In this document: piece after piece, positions 10,333-23,663 of the stretch
How positions within the stretch are numbered: position 1 is the stretch's first letter
Layout: each line of letters starts with the position of its first letter
DNA from: Oreohelix idahoensis
Lineage: Eukaryota; Mollusca; Gastropoda; Stylommatophora; Oreohelicidae
DNA length: 64,000 nt
Reading direction: 5' to 3'
NCBI GenBank assembly: GCA_024509875.1
Contig: JAMPIV010003437.1
Location: 1 to 64,000 of the forward strand
The notes under the pieces: model-generated
Told to the model about the DNA's origin: nothing
What the model saw: the letters and a program-made list of their open reading frames with translations, nothing else
Databases searched by the model: none
Program-made: the position numbers and the translations under genes

Positions 10333-11080
10333 GATGCAGCATGAGGAAAGAGAGAAACAGAGACAGCATGAGCTGGCTCTTAAAACTCTAGAATTCCAAA
10401 GTCGTTGCGCTGCCTCTACCTCCAGCAATGGAGAGTCTTCTCCTCATTCTTCCTTAACTGATCCTTCTAACACACAATCTACTCATCTCACTGCTATGTC
10501 CTTTCTCTTGAATCTTTCCTTGTCCAAATGAGAAGATTGACACATGGCTAGAAAAATTTGAGAAAATTGCAACCCTGTACGGTTTAGAGAGGTCGCGTTG
10601 GTGTATGAAACTTTCCCAGGCCCTCAAAGGTTCTGCGTATGATGTTTACGCCAAACTGGAGACCAGCCAACAAGACAACTATGATGTGTTGAAGAAAGCG
10701 TTACTTGGAGCGCTTCGAAATGAATGCTCGCAAATTTTTGCAACTGTTTCGCAACAGCAGGAAGAAGAGCTCTGAAACTTTCCAGCAGTTTTTCATCTCG
10801 CTTTGAAGGATATTTTGAAGGGATATTTGACAAAGTGCCTTGAGCTTTCACACAGCACCCCCTCTACCTATGAAGGTCTGTAGGAATATGTTTTTAACAG
10901 AACAAATAAAGAACACTTTGTCTGCTGATACCCGGAGATTTCTAGCTGTGCAGGGGGCAGAAAAGCTCGAAGACATCTTAGAAACGTCTGAGCGATATCA
11001 CAATGCGCTGGCTGAACTACCGGCCACAAAACGTAAACCGACAGAAGAGCATTTTTCTGAAAAAATAATCTAGACCAATC
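10333..11080 (+). pseudogene. Element 2 Gag (right piece), frameshifted
   Basis: Continues the coiled coil split by Element 1 (MQHEEREKQRQHELALKTLE), passes a Ser/Thr-rich spacer, then a capsid-like region readable in shifted frames: IDTWLEKFEKIATLYGL, MKLSQALKGSAYDVY, DNYDVLKKALL. After several frame breaks (near 10530, 10710, 10800) the frame 10840-11073 gives FLTEQIKNTLSADTRRFL and ILETSERYHNAL, typical of the C-terminal capsid half. No CCHC zinc knuckle is seen. It belongs to a different Gypsy lineage from Element 1, judging from the low similarity of the two Gags. Confidence 0.75.
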
Positions 11081-11085
11081 TTCTC

Positions 11086-11694
11086 ATGCTTCATCATGTT
11101 TCTAACCAAAATAACCACAGAGAAACTGGATCTCAAAACCCCCCTCCTGAAAAGTCAAAGTTCTACAAAAACAAGTACCCCAACCACAGTAAACAGTCTG
11201 ATCAACCCAACCGCCCTACATGGCAGCGCAGCCAGAAAGGACAAGGTGGCAAAGGGAGAACCCCTGAGCACGGGACATATGATCAGACCGAGCACACCGA
11301 GCCGAAACGCATCGGATGCTTGTTGACAGTCTCGCAAGGCGGAATTATTGACAGTGATTCCCAACCTGTAGGGGATAGACCCTCAACGCGAGGTACTGTT
11401 ACTTTGAACGGTTCTCAAACTTCTTGCTTATTTGACACGGGGCTTTCTTACGATTGCATTGTTGCCAGAAACCTGGTTAAACCCGGTCAAGAGACAGGAG
11501 AGACCGTCCAACTTTGTGGAGTTCGTAAGAGTGAGGCACCTACAGCGCTTCCCATCGCATTGGTGGAGATCCACTCTGATTTCGTCAGAGGTGTGATCAA
11601 AGCGGCTGTTATGGATGACCCATCTACCCAGTCATACTTGGCGGGAGATACGTGTGTATTGGGAAACCGGAAGAGCCGATTGTGGCAGCAGTAA
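11086..11694 (+). pseudogene. Element 2 Gag C-terminus and aspartic protease
   Basis: A 202-codon frame. The first part is Asn/Gln/Lys/Arg-rich (nucleic-acid-binding tail). A retropepsin-like domain follows: RGTVTLNGSQTSCLFDTGLSYDC with the DTG triad at about 11435-11445, then YLAGDTCVLG near 11640, where a retropepsin normally has its hydrophobic C-terminal motif. The frame then shifts into the linker at 11652. Contrary to the usual Gypsy layout, no RT begins after the protease. Confidence 0.72.
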
Positions 11695-13228
11695 CTACAA
11701 GAGGGCAAACCAAGAAGGAACGGGAGCCTGCGCCTAATTTGTTACCCATGGAACATAAAGAAGCGCAACAAAAGGACCCTACTTTGGCACCCTGCTTTAG
11801 GAAACTGCCCATGGCTAAGGAACCCAAACAGCACGGGACATTTTTTCTAAGGATGGCTTACTTTATCGCAGAATGGGCAAGCCTGACCAAGGTTACAACC
11901 AGCTCCTAGTACCGAAACAGTACAGAAGCCAAATCCTAGAAATGGGGCACTCTCTTCCCTTCAGCGGACATATGGGACAGAACACCACCAACCAACGGAT
12001 AACCACTCATTATTGGTGGCCAGGAGTAAATACTGAGATTATCAGGTATGTCAAATCCTGTGCCCAGTGCCAACGTGTGTCACCCAAGCAACGGGCACCC
12101 CCAGTCTCTTTGGGTGAAATGACAATAGTGGGAACACCATTCGAACGGGTTGTGATCGACATTTTAGGACCCTTGGAAAGGACTAAAAGAAGGAACAGTT
12201 TTATCCTGACTTTAGTCGACAGATGCACTATGTGGGCCGAAGCTATACCGCTAACATGCACAGATTCGAAGCACGTCGCAGAAGCCCTAGTGCAGATTTT
12301 TACACGGTTGGGATTCCCTCAACAAATTTTGACGGACAATGGATCCCAATTCCGTAGCCTGTTAATGGAGGAGATCTTTAAGATCTTGAGGGCCAAACAC
12401 ATCCACATCAGCCCGTACCATCCGGCCGGAAATGGGCTCGTGGAACGTGTTAATGGAAACCTCAACATGATGTTAAGTAAACTGGCACAAGTGAAACCTG
12501 AAGATTGGGATCTTTGTATTCCTGCAGCTTTATTTGGCTACAGAGAATTTCCTCATACTTCCACAGGATTTCCGCCAGCTACGCTTTTATTCGGCAGACC
12601 CATTGAAGCCTTACTTTGGTCGCTGACTGACCAGAAGGCTGATGAGACAGTCGTCTCAGCAAGTAAATATGTGTCGGAGTTAAAGGAAAGGTTGAAACTA
12701 GGATAGGACCTAGCAACGACCAACTTTAAGCGAGCACGCACAAAGCACGCTAACCGATACAGGAAAGTCGCGAAAGAGAGAGAACTGGAAGCAGGAGAGA
12801 AAGTTTTGGTGTTACTCCCTACCGGAAACAACCAACTGAAGATCGGATGGCAAGGGCCATTTACCGTCCTGAAAAAGATTTCTAAGGCTAACTACCAGAT
12901 CTCTATTCAAGGAAAGGAAAAGGTCTTCCACTTAAATCTGCTAAAGAAATTCGTGGAAAGACCAGTGCCGACCTCCGACCATCTCCTGACGATCGCCAAA
13001 ACTGACGAAGATGACGATAGTGGCAGGGATATTCCACTGCAATCACACGAAATCTTTCAAAAATGTCAGAAGCGGCGACGCTCTTTCAAGCGCGCATGGG
13101 AGACATTCCAGAGAAAGGAAACTTTGGGAGTAGACTTGAGTAGGAATTGGAGGGAGATGGAGGGGGGAGATGAGATGGAAGAAGACAGACGCCCTGAAGC
13201 TATGGATATAGGAAATTTATTCCCATAA
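11652..13228 (+). pseudogene. Element 2 integrase with N-terminal linker and C-terminal tail
   Basis: The linker frame (11652-11909) carries VAAVTTRGQTKKEREPAPNL and AQQKDPTLAPCF. A frame change at the T-run near 11845 leads into integrase (11873-12706): zinc site HSLPFSGHMG with CAQCQ, core Asp in VIDILGPL, second Asp in LTDNGSQF, Glu in GNGLVERVNGNL. After a stop at 12706 the C-terminal SH3-like part continues (12806-13228: VLLPTGNNQLKIGWQGPF) with an acidic and basic tail ending DIGNLFP. No RT or RNase H is found before or after; the polypurine tract and LTR follow at once. This copy could not be autonomous. Confidence 0.85.
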
Positions 13229-13255
13229 CGTAGACATGGAGTGATTCCATATCTT

Positions 13256-13266
13256 AAAGGGGGGAC
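13256..13266 (+). promoter_or_regulatory. polypurine tract of Element 2
   Basis: AAAGGGGGGAC lies a few bases before the LTR start TGTCACAGAG at 13271, the expected place for the plus-strand primer. Confidence 0.7.
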
Positions 13267-13270
13267 GTAC

Positions 13271-16017
<2,747 letters not shown>

Positions 16018-16407
16018 AATACCAAGACTGGAAACGTACAGGACCAGGACAGTATTTGAGCAACGTTAAAACTTAAAAGTAAACCTGCATTTTAAATACA
16101 AAGTCTGGAAACCTAAGGAATTGGATCACCCGTCATAAAAGGATTACTAAAGTTTCCCAGGCCAAGTGATTCACAGAACACCTGTCTTAAGAGGATTACG
16201 AAAGTTTCCCAGACCAAGGGACTTGCAGAACACCCGCCCTAAGAAGAATTACTATAATTTTCCAGACCAAGTGATTCGAAAGCATCTAACTAAAGTGCTA
16301 TGCCCATCCTAAACTGTGCGAGGAGATTGTATAACCCATTCTTGGGGTACGTGTACACATTTATTTTACAAATGTGAACTAATTTGACATGTTTTTCTTG
16401 CTACGTG
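16018..16407. repeat. spacer with a 52-bp minisatellite, three copies
   Basis: Between the Element 2 LTR and the first tandem unit. GGATTAC-type unit starts lie at 16141, 16193 and 16246, each followed by AAAGTTTCCCAG(A/G)CCAAG or a variant and by CAGAACACC in the first two. No gene is seen. Confidence 0.75.
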
Positions 16408-17499
16408 GTTATACATATGAGGTTGGCAACCTCAACATATGAAAATTGTATATTCATAAACTCCTACAGCACGCGCTGGGTTTGTTTTATGCTAATTCGC
16501 TCAGAAACGCGAAAGCAGCAGCGACCCCAGACTCCGACTGGAGCAGTGATGAGTGATGCTTACATCACATGTGCATCAAGTGTATCATATCAGTGTGTGA
16601 GATATATGTAACTTGTTAATGTTAGTTCAGGCCCAAATCATTGTTCGCGCTGTCCAAGCACATAGTTTCCCAGTTTATTACCTAGAAGAATAGTGGTGAT
16701 TTCTAGTCATCTTTCCTGAGTTACGCTGCGCACACACAACAATTTAATTATTCTGGGAGATTAACAATGGTGGTTGAACAGCGAGCCCACAAATGTACTT
16801 AGCAGAGGCATTTGTTTCTTTTATTTTGTCTAAAGTTCGTAGAACCAAGCTATCAGAATGTTGTGAGTTAGAAGTAGGGACTCAACACTAACCTCAAAAA
16901 TTGGACAAGTTGTGTGAAGAAGAGCCCGCATCACAGAAGAATTGACGTAACCCACGGCTGCAGGACTCACTTAAACAAGTTAAGTGCTTGTAAAAGGCAC
17001 CAGCAATCGGACAGAAAACTCATGCTTTTAAAAATATATCCTCCACCTAAGTCTCGGTGAAGACAAATTGGATTCCCATATAAAATTCACCATCATTTCA
17101 TTTATTTTAAACTAATTGAATAAATAGGTTACATGTTTGTTTTAAAACTAAACAATCAAAGTTGATTCAGTTATTATACGTATGAAAGCAAACGTATGAG
17201 CAAGACACTTTAACATATATAACTATTTATACATGTACTGCAGCAATACAGACAAAGCTGGTGTGACAGATAGTGACATTGGAAAAAAAAAAATACACAA
17301 GGCAAGAGCAGCTTTTATTGCATTGGGCAATGTACAGAGATCTAAAGCAAAACAAACGGTTTAACACAAAAATCAGAATTTTCAACTCAGATATCAAGGC
17401 TGTCATATTCTATGACTGCGACACACGGAGAACAGAACAACAATCTCCAAGTTATAGGTTTTCATATATGGATGCTTGCGAAGAATAGATGGATTAAAA

Positions 17500-17566
17500 T
17501 GATATGACACAATCACAGATCTTGATAACAAGACCAAAGCTCTAACCACTGAGCTATGGTGGCCCA
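17500..17566 (-). ncRNA. tRNA-like sequence (pseudogene or SINE head), unit 1
   Basis: On the minus strand it reads GGGCCACCATAGCTCAGTGG then TTAGAGC, a good D-arm and RNA polymerase III A-box. The stem around the anticodon position (GGTCTTG...CAAGATC) is nearly palindromic with a loop of the wrong size, and no proper B box or acceptor stem is seen. It is therefore a decayed tRNA or tRNA-derived element, not a working tRNA gene. Confidence 0.45.
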
Positions 17567-17837
17567 CCCGATGAATTGGAAACACCTTGAGCTGATGACA
17601 CCCGATAGGAGGACTTAGCATTCTATTTCATTTTCTGCGTTCAGTTTGTAGTCATGCGAAATCTTAAGGCCTGACGCCTGGACGAAGTACAGTTTTTTCC
17701 AGGTCAGCGTAGCCGTCCCTTACCTTCTGCCTGAGCTCGGAACCCTCTGTCCAGGTCATTTCATTTTCTGGCAATTACAAATTCACAAGAGTATTTTACT
17801 CCTAGGGATTAAAAACATTGACTCTCTGGGTCCGCGG

Positions 17838-19666
17838 TAGCAGCAAAACAGAAGTCCTTGGAAGAATTTGGAGAAAAGCTAGAAAAAAGATGTGCAAGAA
17901 AACCAGAAATTTTTCTATAAGACCCTAAAGAACACGAGGAAGGAAAAACAATGCCCTCTCAAATTTATAAAGGACAAGCAAGGCAAATTGCTTACTGCCC
18001 CGAAGGAAGTAATGGAAAGATGGAAAGAATATTTCTCAGAACTCCTTGATGGTGAGCAAGGTCAAGCATCAGAAATGATAAATACTAGCACAGAAGAGGA
18101 AACCAATGGTGATGAAGATGACATAAAGGTGGAAGAACTGAAGGCAGCACTGGAGAAAATCAAGATGGGCAAAGCAGCAGGGCATGATGGTATAACATCA
18201 GAAATGGTTAAGTACATGGGAGCATCAGGCGACCTATTACTCTTAAGGTCCTACAGGCAGCGTGGTACAACAAGACCATGCCAGGGGACTGGGAGATTGC
18301 CATCATGGCACCAATTTTCAAAGGGGTGACAATCGACAATGTGGAAACCATGGAGGCATATCCCTTCTCAGTGTCCCTGGTGGAATCTGCTCTGGAGTCC
18401 TGGGGCAGAGACTCCGACGCCTATCTGAGCCACAATTGGATGAGGTCCAGTGCGGATTCCGAGAAAACCGAAGTACTCAAGACCTAATCTTCACACTCAG
18501 ACAGCTGAGTGAAAAAGCCCTTGAGTATAAGAGTGAGATCCATCTTTGTTTCATAGATCTGGAAAAGGCATTTGACAGGGTCCCCTGGAGCAAACTTTGG
18601 GCCTGTTTGGCAAGGAAGAACATTCCAACACCTCTGATTCATGTTATACAAAGCTTCTACAAGTCTTGCAGAAATTATGTGAGGACAGCAAACCATAAGT
18701 CAGACGAGTTCAGGACCACCACTGGTGTAAGGCAAGGTGATATCCTGTCACCTTATCTTTTCATATTCCACATGGACGATGTTATCAAGTCATGTAAGGA
18801 GAGAACAAGAAAGTATTCAGTGGGGTATTGGAAGATGAGACAGGTATGTATTTCAGAGCTGGCATTTGCTGATGATGTTGCCCTGATTGCTAAATCAGAG
18901 GCACATCTCCAATCCAACCTGCAAGTATGGAAGGAAGAGCTGGAGAAGAGAGGGATGGTCATAAGCAGCTCTAAAACTAAATCTATGGTGATACCACGAG
19001 AAGAAGACATCAGATTAAGCTGGGAGAACAGGTCCTGGAGCAGGTCGACTACTTTAAATATCTCGGAGCTATTATAGACCGAAAGAGAGGCATCAAAGAA
19101 GAGTTGGCCACTCGAAAAGCTGCAGCTGGGATACTTTTTCAGGCCATAAATCGAGGATTCCTCAGCAAGATAGAGGTTGGTAAAAAAAAAACGAAGATGG
19201 CTGCATACCGCTCCACCTATGTCCCAGTCTTGACATATGGATGCGAGTCATGGGCAATGACTACAACCCACAAAAGCCAGATCTAAACCTCAGAAATGAG
19301 GTATCTGAGGAAGGTGGTTGAAGTAACAAGAAGAGACATGGTCCGCAACCAGACGATACGTCAAGGCCTAAAATCCCACCCGCTGCAGACCCAATTAGAA
19401 CAGTCCCAACTAAGATGGTTTGGCCATGTCTGCAGAATGGGAGAAGATCGGCTACCACGACAAGCATGGGAAACAAAGAGCCAAAGATCCAGACCCCCAG
19501 GACGACCCAGAGTCCGCTGGGAGGACAACATTAGACAATCTTTGAAGGACGGAGGACTAGAATGGAACCAGACCAGGAGGAAGACAGCCGATAGGATAGT
19601 CTGGCGCTCTCTCTTCCAAATCTCTACACCTCACGGTAGAAGGGGAGCTACTAAGTAAGTAAGTAA
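17838..19666 (+). mobile_element. RTE-like LINE, 5'-truncated, RT only
   Basis: Inserted after CCGCGGTAGCA in unit 1. Frames 17892-18329, 18262-19077 and 19104-19658 together give the RT: KMGKAAGHDGIT, CFIDLEKAFDRVPWSKLW (catalytic Asp), TTGVRQGDILSPYLF, LAFADDVALI (the FADD catalytic box) and a C-terminal half with LTYGCESWAM, LRWFGHVCRM and GRPRVRWEDNIRQSLKD. The stop codon is followed at once by a short (TAAG)n tail, as in RTE-type LINEs, which have almost no 3' UTR. It starts inside the region upstream of RT, so the endonuclease is missing. Three frame breaks make it inactive. Confidence 0.87.
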
Positions 19667-20816
19667 ATTATTTAACCCTGTCATATTTCTGCCATTATGT
19701 GAGAGAAAGATCAGTGCTTAATTAGGTCTATGACATCAACAAACTCATACATTAGAAATATTTGAGTGATCTGTAAATATGCAAATAACAGTTATTGTCA
19801 CAGAAAATGGAAATACATTTAAAATATCTATTAGAAATAACTTACTCGCTCAACTGAACCCTCACTATTTTGCAACCACAAGGTAGCCTCGGTTGAGGCC
19901 CGTCGGCTTCTGCTTCGACCGATAGCTACAAGTAGAATGACTTATAATTCCCTCCACATGTTCCTCATGCCTCCTTCCCCCCCCCCCCCCCCCGGCGCAA
20001 GGGTGGGAGACCTATGGGGGTGGCCTCATTCCACCTGCACACACACACACACAGGTTCGTGTAGTTCATGTTGGTTGCAGGAATATCAAATTCCTTCCTT
20101 TAGCTGGTCCTAGTGTTTTCAATGTGCAAGGCAGGTAGAGTTCCTTCCCTTTCCTTGATTTACACACATCTGATGTGTGACCCAAAGGGTCAATTCCAGG
20201 CTGTTTGCTCGGCTGGGAATACTATACACAAAATTTGCCCCTCCAGGTACCGTGTCAGGAAGATTTATCTGTCTTGGTCGTGAGAATCATGAGCTTGCGC
20301 GTACTGTGTAATATAAGACTAGAGAGAGAGACTTTTAGCATTATAAGAATGAAAAAGATATCTGAAGAGAACGGGTTTCTTGTGTAGTAATAGGAGAGAT
20401 TTGTAGAGGAATAAAATAATAGACAGAAGAAAAAGTCGGTGAGAAGTCGTTACACGACATATGTACTCTCCTGAAAATAGAAAAAGTGTGACGGTGTGTA
20501 TTAAATCAACAGACAGTCAAGATACTCTTCTGTCCAGTGTCATTCGGGAAACGGATTTAACTCGTCATTTTTCTATTTTAAAAAATAACCTCAGAATGTA
20601 AGTTTCTGATTGTTTTTTTTTTTTTTGAAGATAAAATTTTAATTTAAAGTATTGCAGACTTATTATTATGGATCAAAATGATGGCTAAAAGGAAGAGACG
20701 ATCGCGTCATTCCCAGCAAGCAAGCGAGGCTATAGGAGAAGCAGCAATGTAATATGTGTAACAAAAACAACACACTAATTAAAAACCTGCCAATTTTGGC
20801 GGGTTGTTGCTAGTAT
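19667..20816. other. non-coding part of unit 1
   Basis: 19667-19869 is private to unit 1 and has no recognisable content. From 19870 the sequence follows 35203 onward in unit 2. It includes a run of C at 19977-19994, where unit 2 has a mixed C-rich stretch (35289-35306), and a short (CA)n at 20037-20053. No gene is supported; short ORFs are not conserved between the copies. Confidence 0.7.
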
Positions 20817-21059
20817 ATGAAGAGTTAAGAAAGAATGAAAACAGAAGAGTATGGAAGAATAAAAACAGAAGAGTAAGAACGAATAAAAACAGAAGAGTAA
20901 AAAAAGAATGAAGACAGAAGAGTAAGAAAGTATGAAAACAGAAGAGTAAGAAAGGAAGAAAACAGAAGAGTAAGAAAGGAAGAAAACAGAAGAGTAAGAA
21001 AGAATGAAAACACAAGAGTAAGAAAGAATTAAAACACAAGAGTAAGAGAGAATGAAAAA
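20817..21059. repeat. minisatellite, about 25-bp unit, longer copy
   Basis: About nine to ten repeats of an A/G-rich unit containing GAA(A/T)GAAAACAGAAGAGTAAG or close variants. The unit 2 counterpart at 36113-36247 has about five. Long minus-strand ORFs rich in Ser/Phe/Tyr/Leu over the array are a by-product of its composition. Confidence 0.88.
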
Positions 21060-21514
21060 AGTGTTGTCAAATATCACTTTATTGCAGGGTTCCCGCGAAA
21101 TAGTCATCGATTGGTGACCCTATGCCTGTTATTATACGATCAAGTAGAAGAAATTACGTGCAGACAGGAGCAAAATATGTATTATTTTATTCGCATAAGG
21201 GAATTATTTAAAGGGATACAATTCATTACCTTAAAATTTGTGAAAAAAATAAATAGTTTATTTTCATTTTTGTTGCCTCATTTGTTCTTAAACCCGTAAA
21301 TTTCTTCTCACCATAATATTTTTGTCATTAACTTTGTTATGAATTCTTCGCTTATTTATATATTTTTATCAAATGTATAAAATATTAAAAGTCTATACAA
21401 TTTATAAACACTTTATTGTCTTTACTGTAGCTTCTAAATGTGTTAACATGTCCACATCTCTCATCATTTTCACGGACCTCAACCTTTCGGAAGACAGCAC
21501 TATAGTAAAACGAA

Positions 21515-21530
21515 CGTCCTTTTCAGGGCG
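21515..21530 (+). promoter_or_regulatory. histone-type stem-loop in the 5' UTR of the ORF1 element
   Basis: CGTCCT-TTTC-AGGGCG: six pairs, one of them a G-T wobble, with a TTTC loop. Same architecture as the histone mRNA 3' stem-loop. It lies 26 bases before the ORF1 start. Confidence 0.6.
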
Positions 21531-21555
21531 AACGCAGCCGTCGGAATTCACTAAA

Positions 21556-23305
21556 ATGACTCGTACCAAGCCACAAGCGAAAAAGAGGAAAGTCTATAGA
21601 AGCCCTCAAACACTTGTCAGCAGCAGCAGACAAGAACCTGCAAAGTACAAAGAGAGTCAGTCGGGGAGCACGATTACTCCAACTACTAGCGTCGTGGTCG
21701 ATCCCTTTCAGAAGCCGAACAACGCAGCCAGTGACACGAACGATGAGCAACCCAAAGCGTCGAAGGCAGAGGACAACCAGACTCCGAAGCCGGGCAAAGC
21801 AACACCACCGATAAAACAAGATGTCAAGGCGGCGGCTCCACTGTGTAGTGAACAGACAACATCTACAAATCAAGGCCACAGAACTTCATCAACAGAGGGT
21901 AACAATGCCATGAAACCCGACAAAATAAATCCACCACCAAAACAAGATATCATAGTCGAGTCTCCATCATACAGCGACCAGGCAGCATCGGAAAAACGAG
22001 ATCAGAGGCAGACAACCAACCAGAATGTGAATCCGTCCAGCAGACCACACACTCAAACTGAGACAGATGTCGGAAGGTGCCAGCTCCGCAAGCAGAGAAA
22101 TGCTGTTTCTCACCAGACACTACAGGAGAGAACCATAAAGATCACTCAGATGTCAGGAAGTGAGGCCTCGCTCAGGGCCCTACCCGACGATAAAGTGATC
22201 GGTATCCTAGAGGCAATAACGGGCAGGAGAAGCATTAATAGAGCTGCAAGGCACGAAAACGGTGTTATAATATCGCTAAATAACACGGAGAAGACAACAG
22301 AACTGATGGTCGAACTAGAGTCCGGACACAAAGAAGTCCAGCTGCCCCACCAGATGAAAGTGACTATGGAGATCTTCAAGAAGACCAAAAAGATAGTGGT
22401 AAGAGGGATCGACAACAATCGGTCTACACAAGAAGTCCACAGCCGCCTGCAAACAGAAAACAAAAATATCAAAATAACACAGGTGGAAAGACTGAAGACA
22501 TGGGACAAGAAGGACACAAACCTAGTTATCCTTACTATTGAAGGGACTTCAAGACCGAGACAAATAAACCTAGACGACAGATGTCGAAAAACAGAAGAGT
22601 ACATCCCTCCTGTTATGCAGTGCTCAAACTGCCAGCAATTTTCACATACCAAGAAAACTTGCAGGAGAGAGACAGTTTGTCGGTACTGTGCGGGAAATCA
22701 CGCATACAACGAATGTCCTGAGGCGAAAAAAGATACCAACTATAAAGAACGCAATTCCAACAGAACCTGCGCAAACTGTCTTGGGAACCACGGGGCAAGA
22801 TACCGTGGCTTCATGCGACACTGTCAAACAGGAACAGCACACAAGAGCCCAGCTGGTAAAACTAACCACAGAGATGCAAGACATAAAACAACAACTCAAA
22901 GTTGAGACGAACAAGCAACACAACGAAGACTCAGATGCCATAAGAGACGAAACAATAGGAGCCTTACAGAGCACCCAGGCAATGTTACAGGAAATGAAAT
23001 CCATCAAACACGAGATAGAAGTCGACATCGCCAAACTCACAGAGCTAAAGGAAGAGAACGAAGAAATCCTCAAAAGAATTGAAACAGAGAGAAGGATCGC
23101 TGAGGATATCCTTACAAAAAGTAGAGAGCAAAACAAAGAAACTAAAGACAAAATAATAACCGAAATCGTAGAAGTACTAACAAGAAGTCAAGAAAGAAGA
23201 AAAGAAGCGGAACACCAAATAATCATCAAAACCATAATGGACATCTTACCAAAGATAATAGCAACAGCCATAGAACAACACGTAGCCAAAACAGACAACG
23301 AATAG
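21556..23305 (+). pseudogene. LINE ORF1 protein with zinc knuckles and coiled coil, one frameshift
   Basis: The chosen start at 21556 (MTRTKPQAKKRK) lies after the 5' UTR; the open frame also extends upstream into flanking DNA. The N-terminal third is polar and disordered (Pro/Gln/Lys/Thr-rich). A central region (EASLRALPDDKVIGILEAIT, KIVVRGIDNN) resembles the RNA-binding fold of LINE ORF1 proteins. Three cysteine motifs follow near residues 355-420: CSNCQQFSHTKKTC, CRYCAGNHAYNEC and CANCLGNH, the Gag-like knuckles of Jockey/I-group LINEs. After a frame change near 22800 the protein would continue in 22688-23305 as a long Glu/Lys coiled coil (MKSIKHEIEVDIAKLTELKE) ending at 23305. It would bind LINE RNA. 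Confidence 0.82.
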
Positions 23306-23328
23306 TAGAGACCGAACAGGCAGCCAGT

Positions 23329-23344
23329 GGTCCTTTTCAGGACC
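23329..23344 (+). promoter_or_regulatory. histone-type stem-loop, 3' UTR copy 1
   Basis: GGTCCT-TTTC-AGGACC: a perfect 6-bp stem and a TTTC loop that fits the histone 3' stem-loop consensus GGYYCUHHUHARRRCC at every position. It lies 24 bases after the ORF1 stop. Confidence 0.7.
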
Positions 23345-23507
23345 AATCACCTCCAGGACTAGGAACGTGATACCAGCACAGACATTAACACCCTATATAC
23401 CCAAATATAACCTTTTGTAACCCGTAAGGCAGGATATGAACACCATGAGAACGCCACGACACCATAAACAGACAAGCAACTAAGAGGTATCCAGACAGTC
23501 AGCTAGT

Positions 23508-23539
23508 GGTCCTTTTTAGGACCAGTCCTTTTCAGGACT
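23508..23539 (+). promoter_or_regulatory. two abutting histone-type stem-loops, 3' UTR
   Basis: GGTCCT-TTTT-AGGACC (23508-23523) is followed with no spacer by AGTCCT-TTTC-AGGACT (23524-23539). Both have perfect 6-bp stems with 4-base loops. They sit in the second copy of the 3' UTR block. Confidence 0.7.
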
Positions 23540-23663
23540 AACAACCGGCTAGCACCGAAGAAACTTAATACAATATATACCCCAATTATAACCAACTTTC
23601 AGGTTGAACAGGGTATAACAGCAACATAGTAGACAAAGGAACGAACGAACGAACGAACGAATG

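Larger units (their letters stand above)
21451..23660 (+). mobile_element. non-LTR element carrying ORF1 only
   Basis: Unit 2 lacks this 2.2-kb segment at its matching site (after GTGTTAACATG at 36636). ATG stands on both sides (21448-21450 and 23661-23663), too short to be a sure duplication. The element has a 5' UTR with a stem-loop, one ORF with zinc knuckles, a 3' UTR of about 350 bp with a repeated block (CAGTGGTCCTTTT... and CTAGTGGTCCTTTT...) and an (ACGA)n tail at 23637-23660. No RT follows, so it is either a deletion derivative or a non-autonomous LINE relative. Confidence 0.8.

Noticed and set aside
20775..21107. Minus-strand ORFs of Ser/Phe/Tyr/Leu-rich repeats
   Set aside because: They are translations of the 25-bp minisatellite; three frames are open at once.
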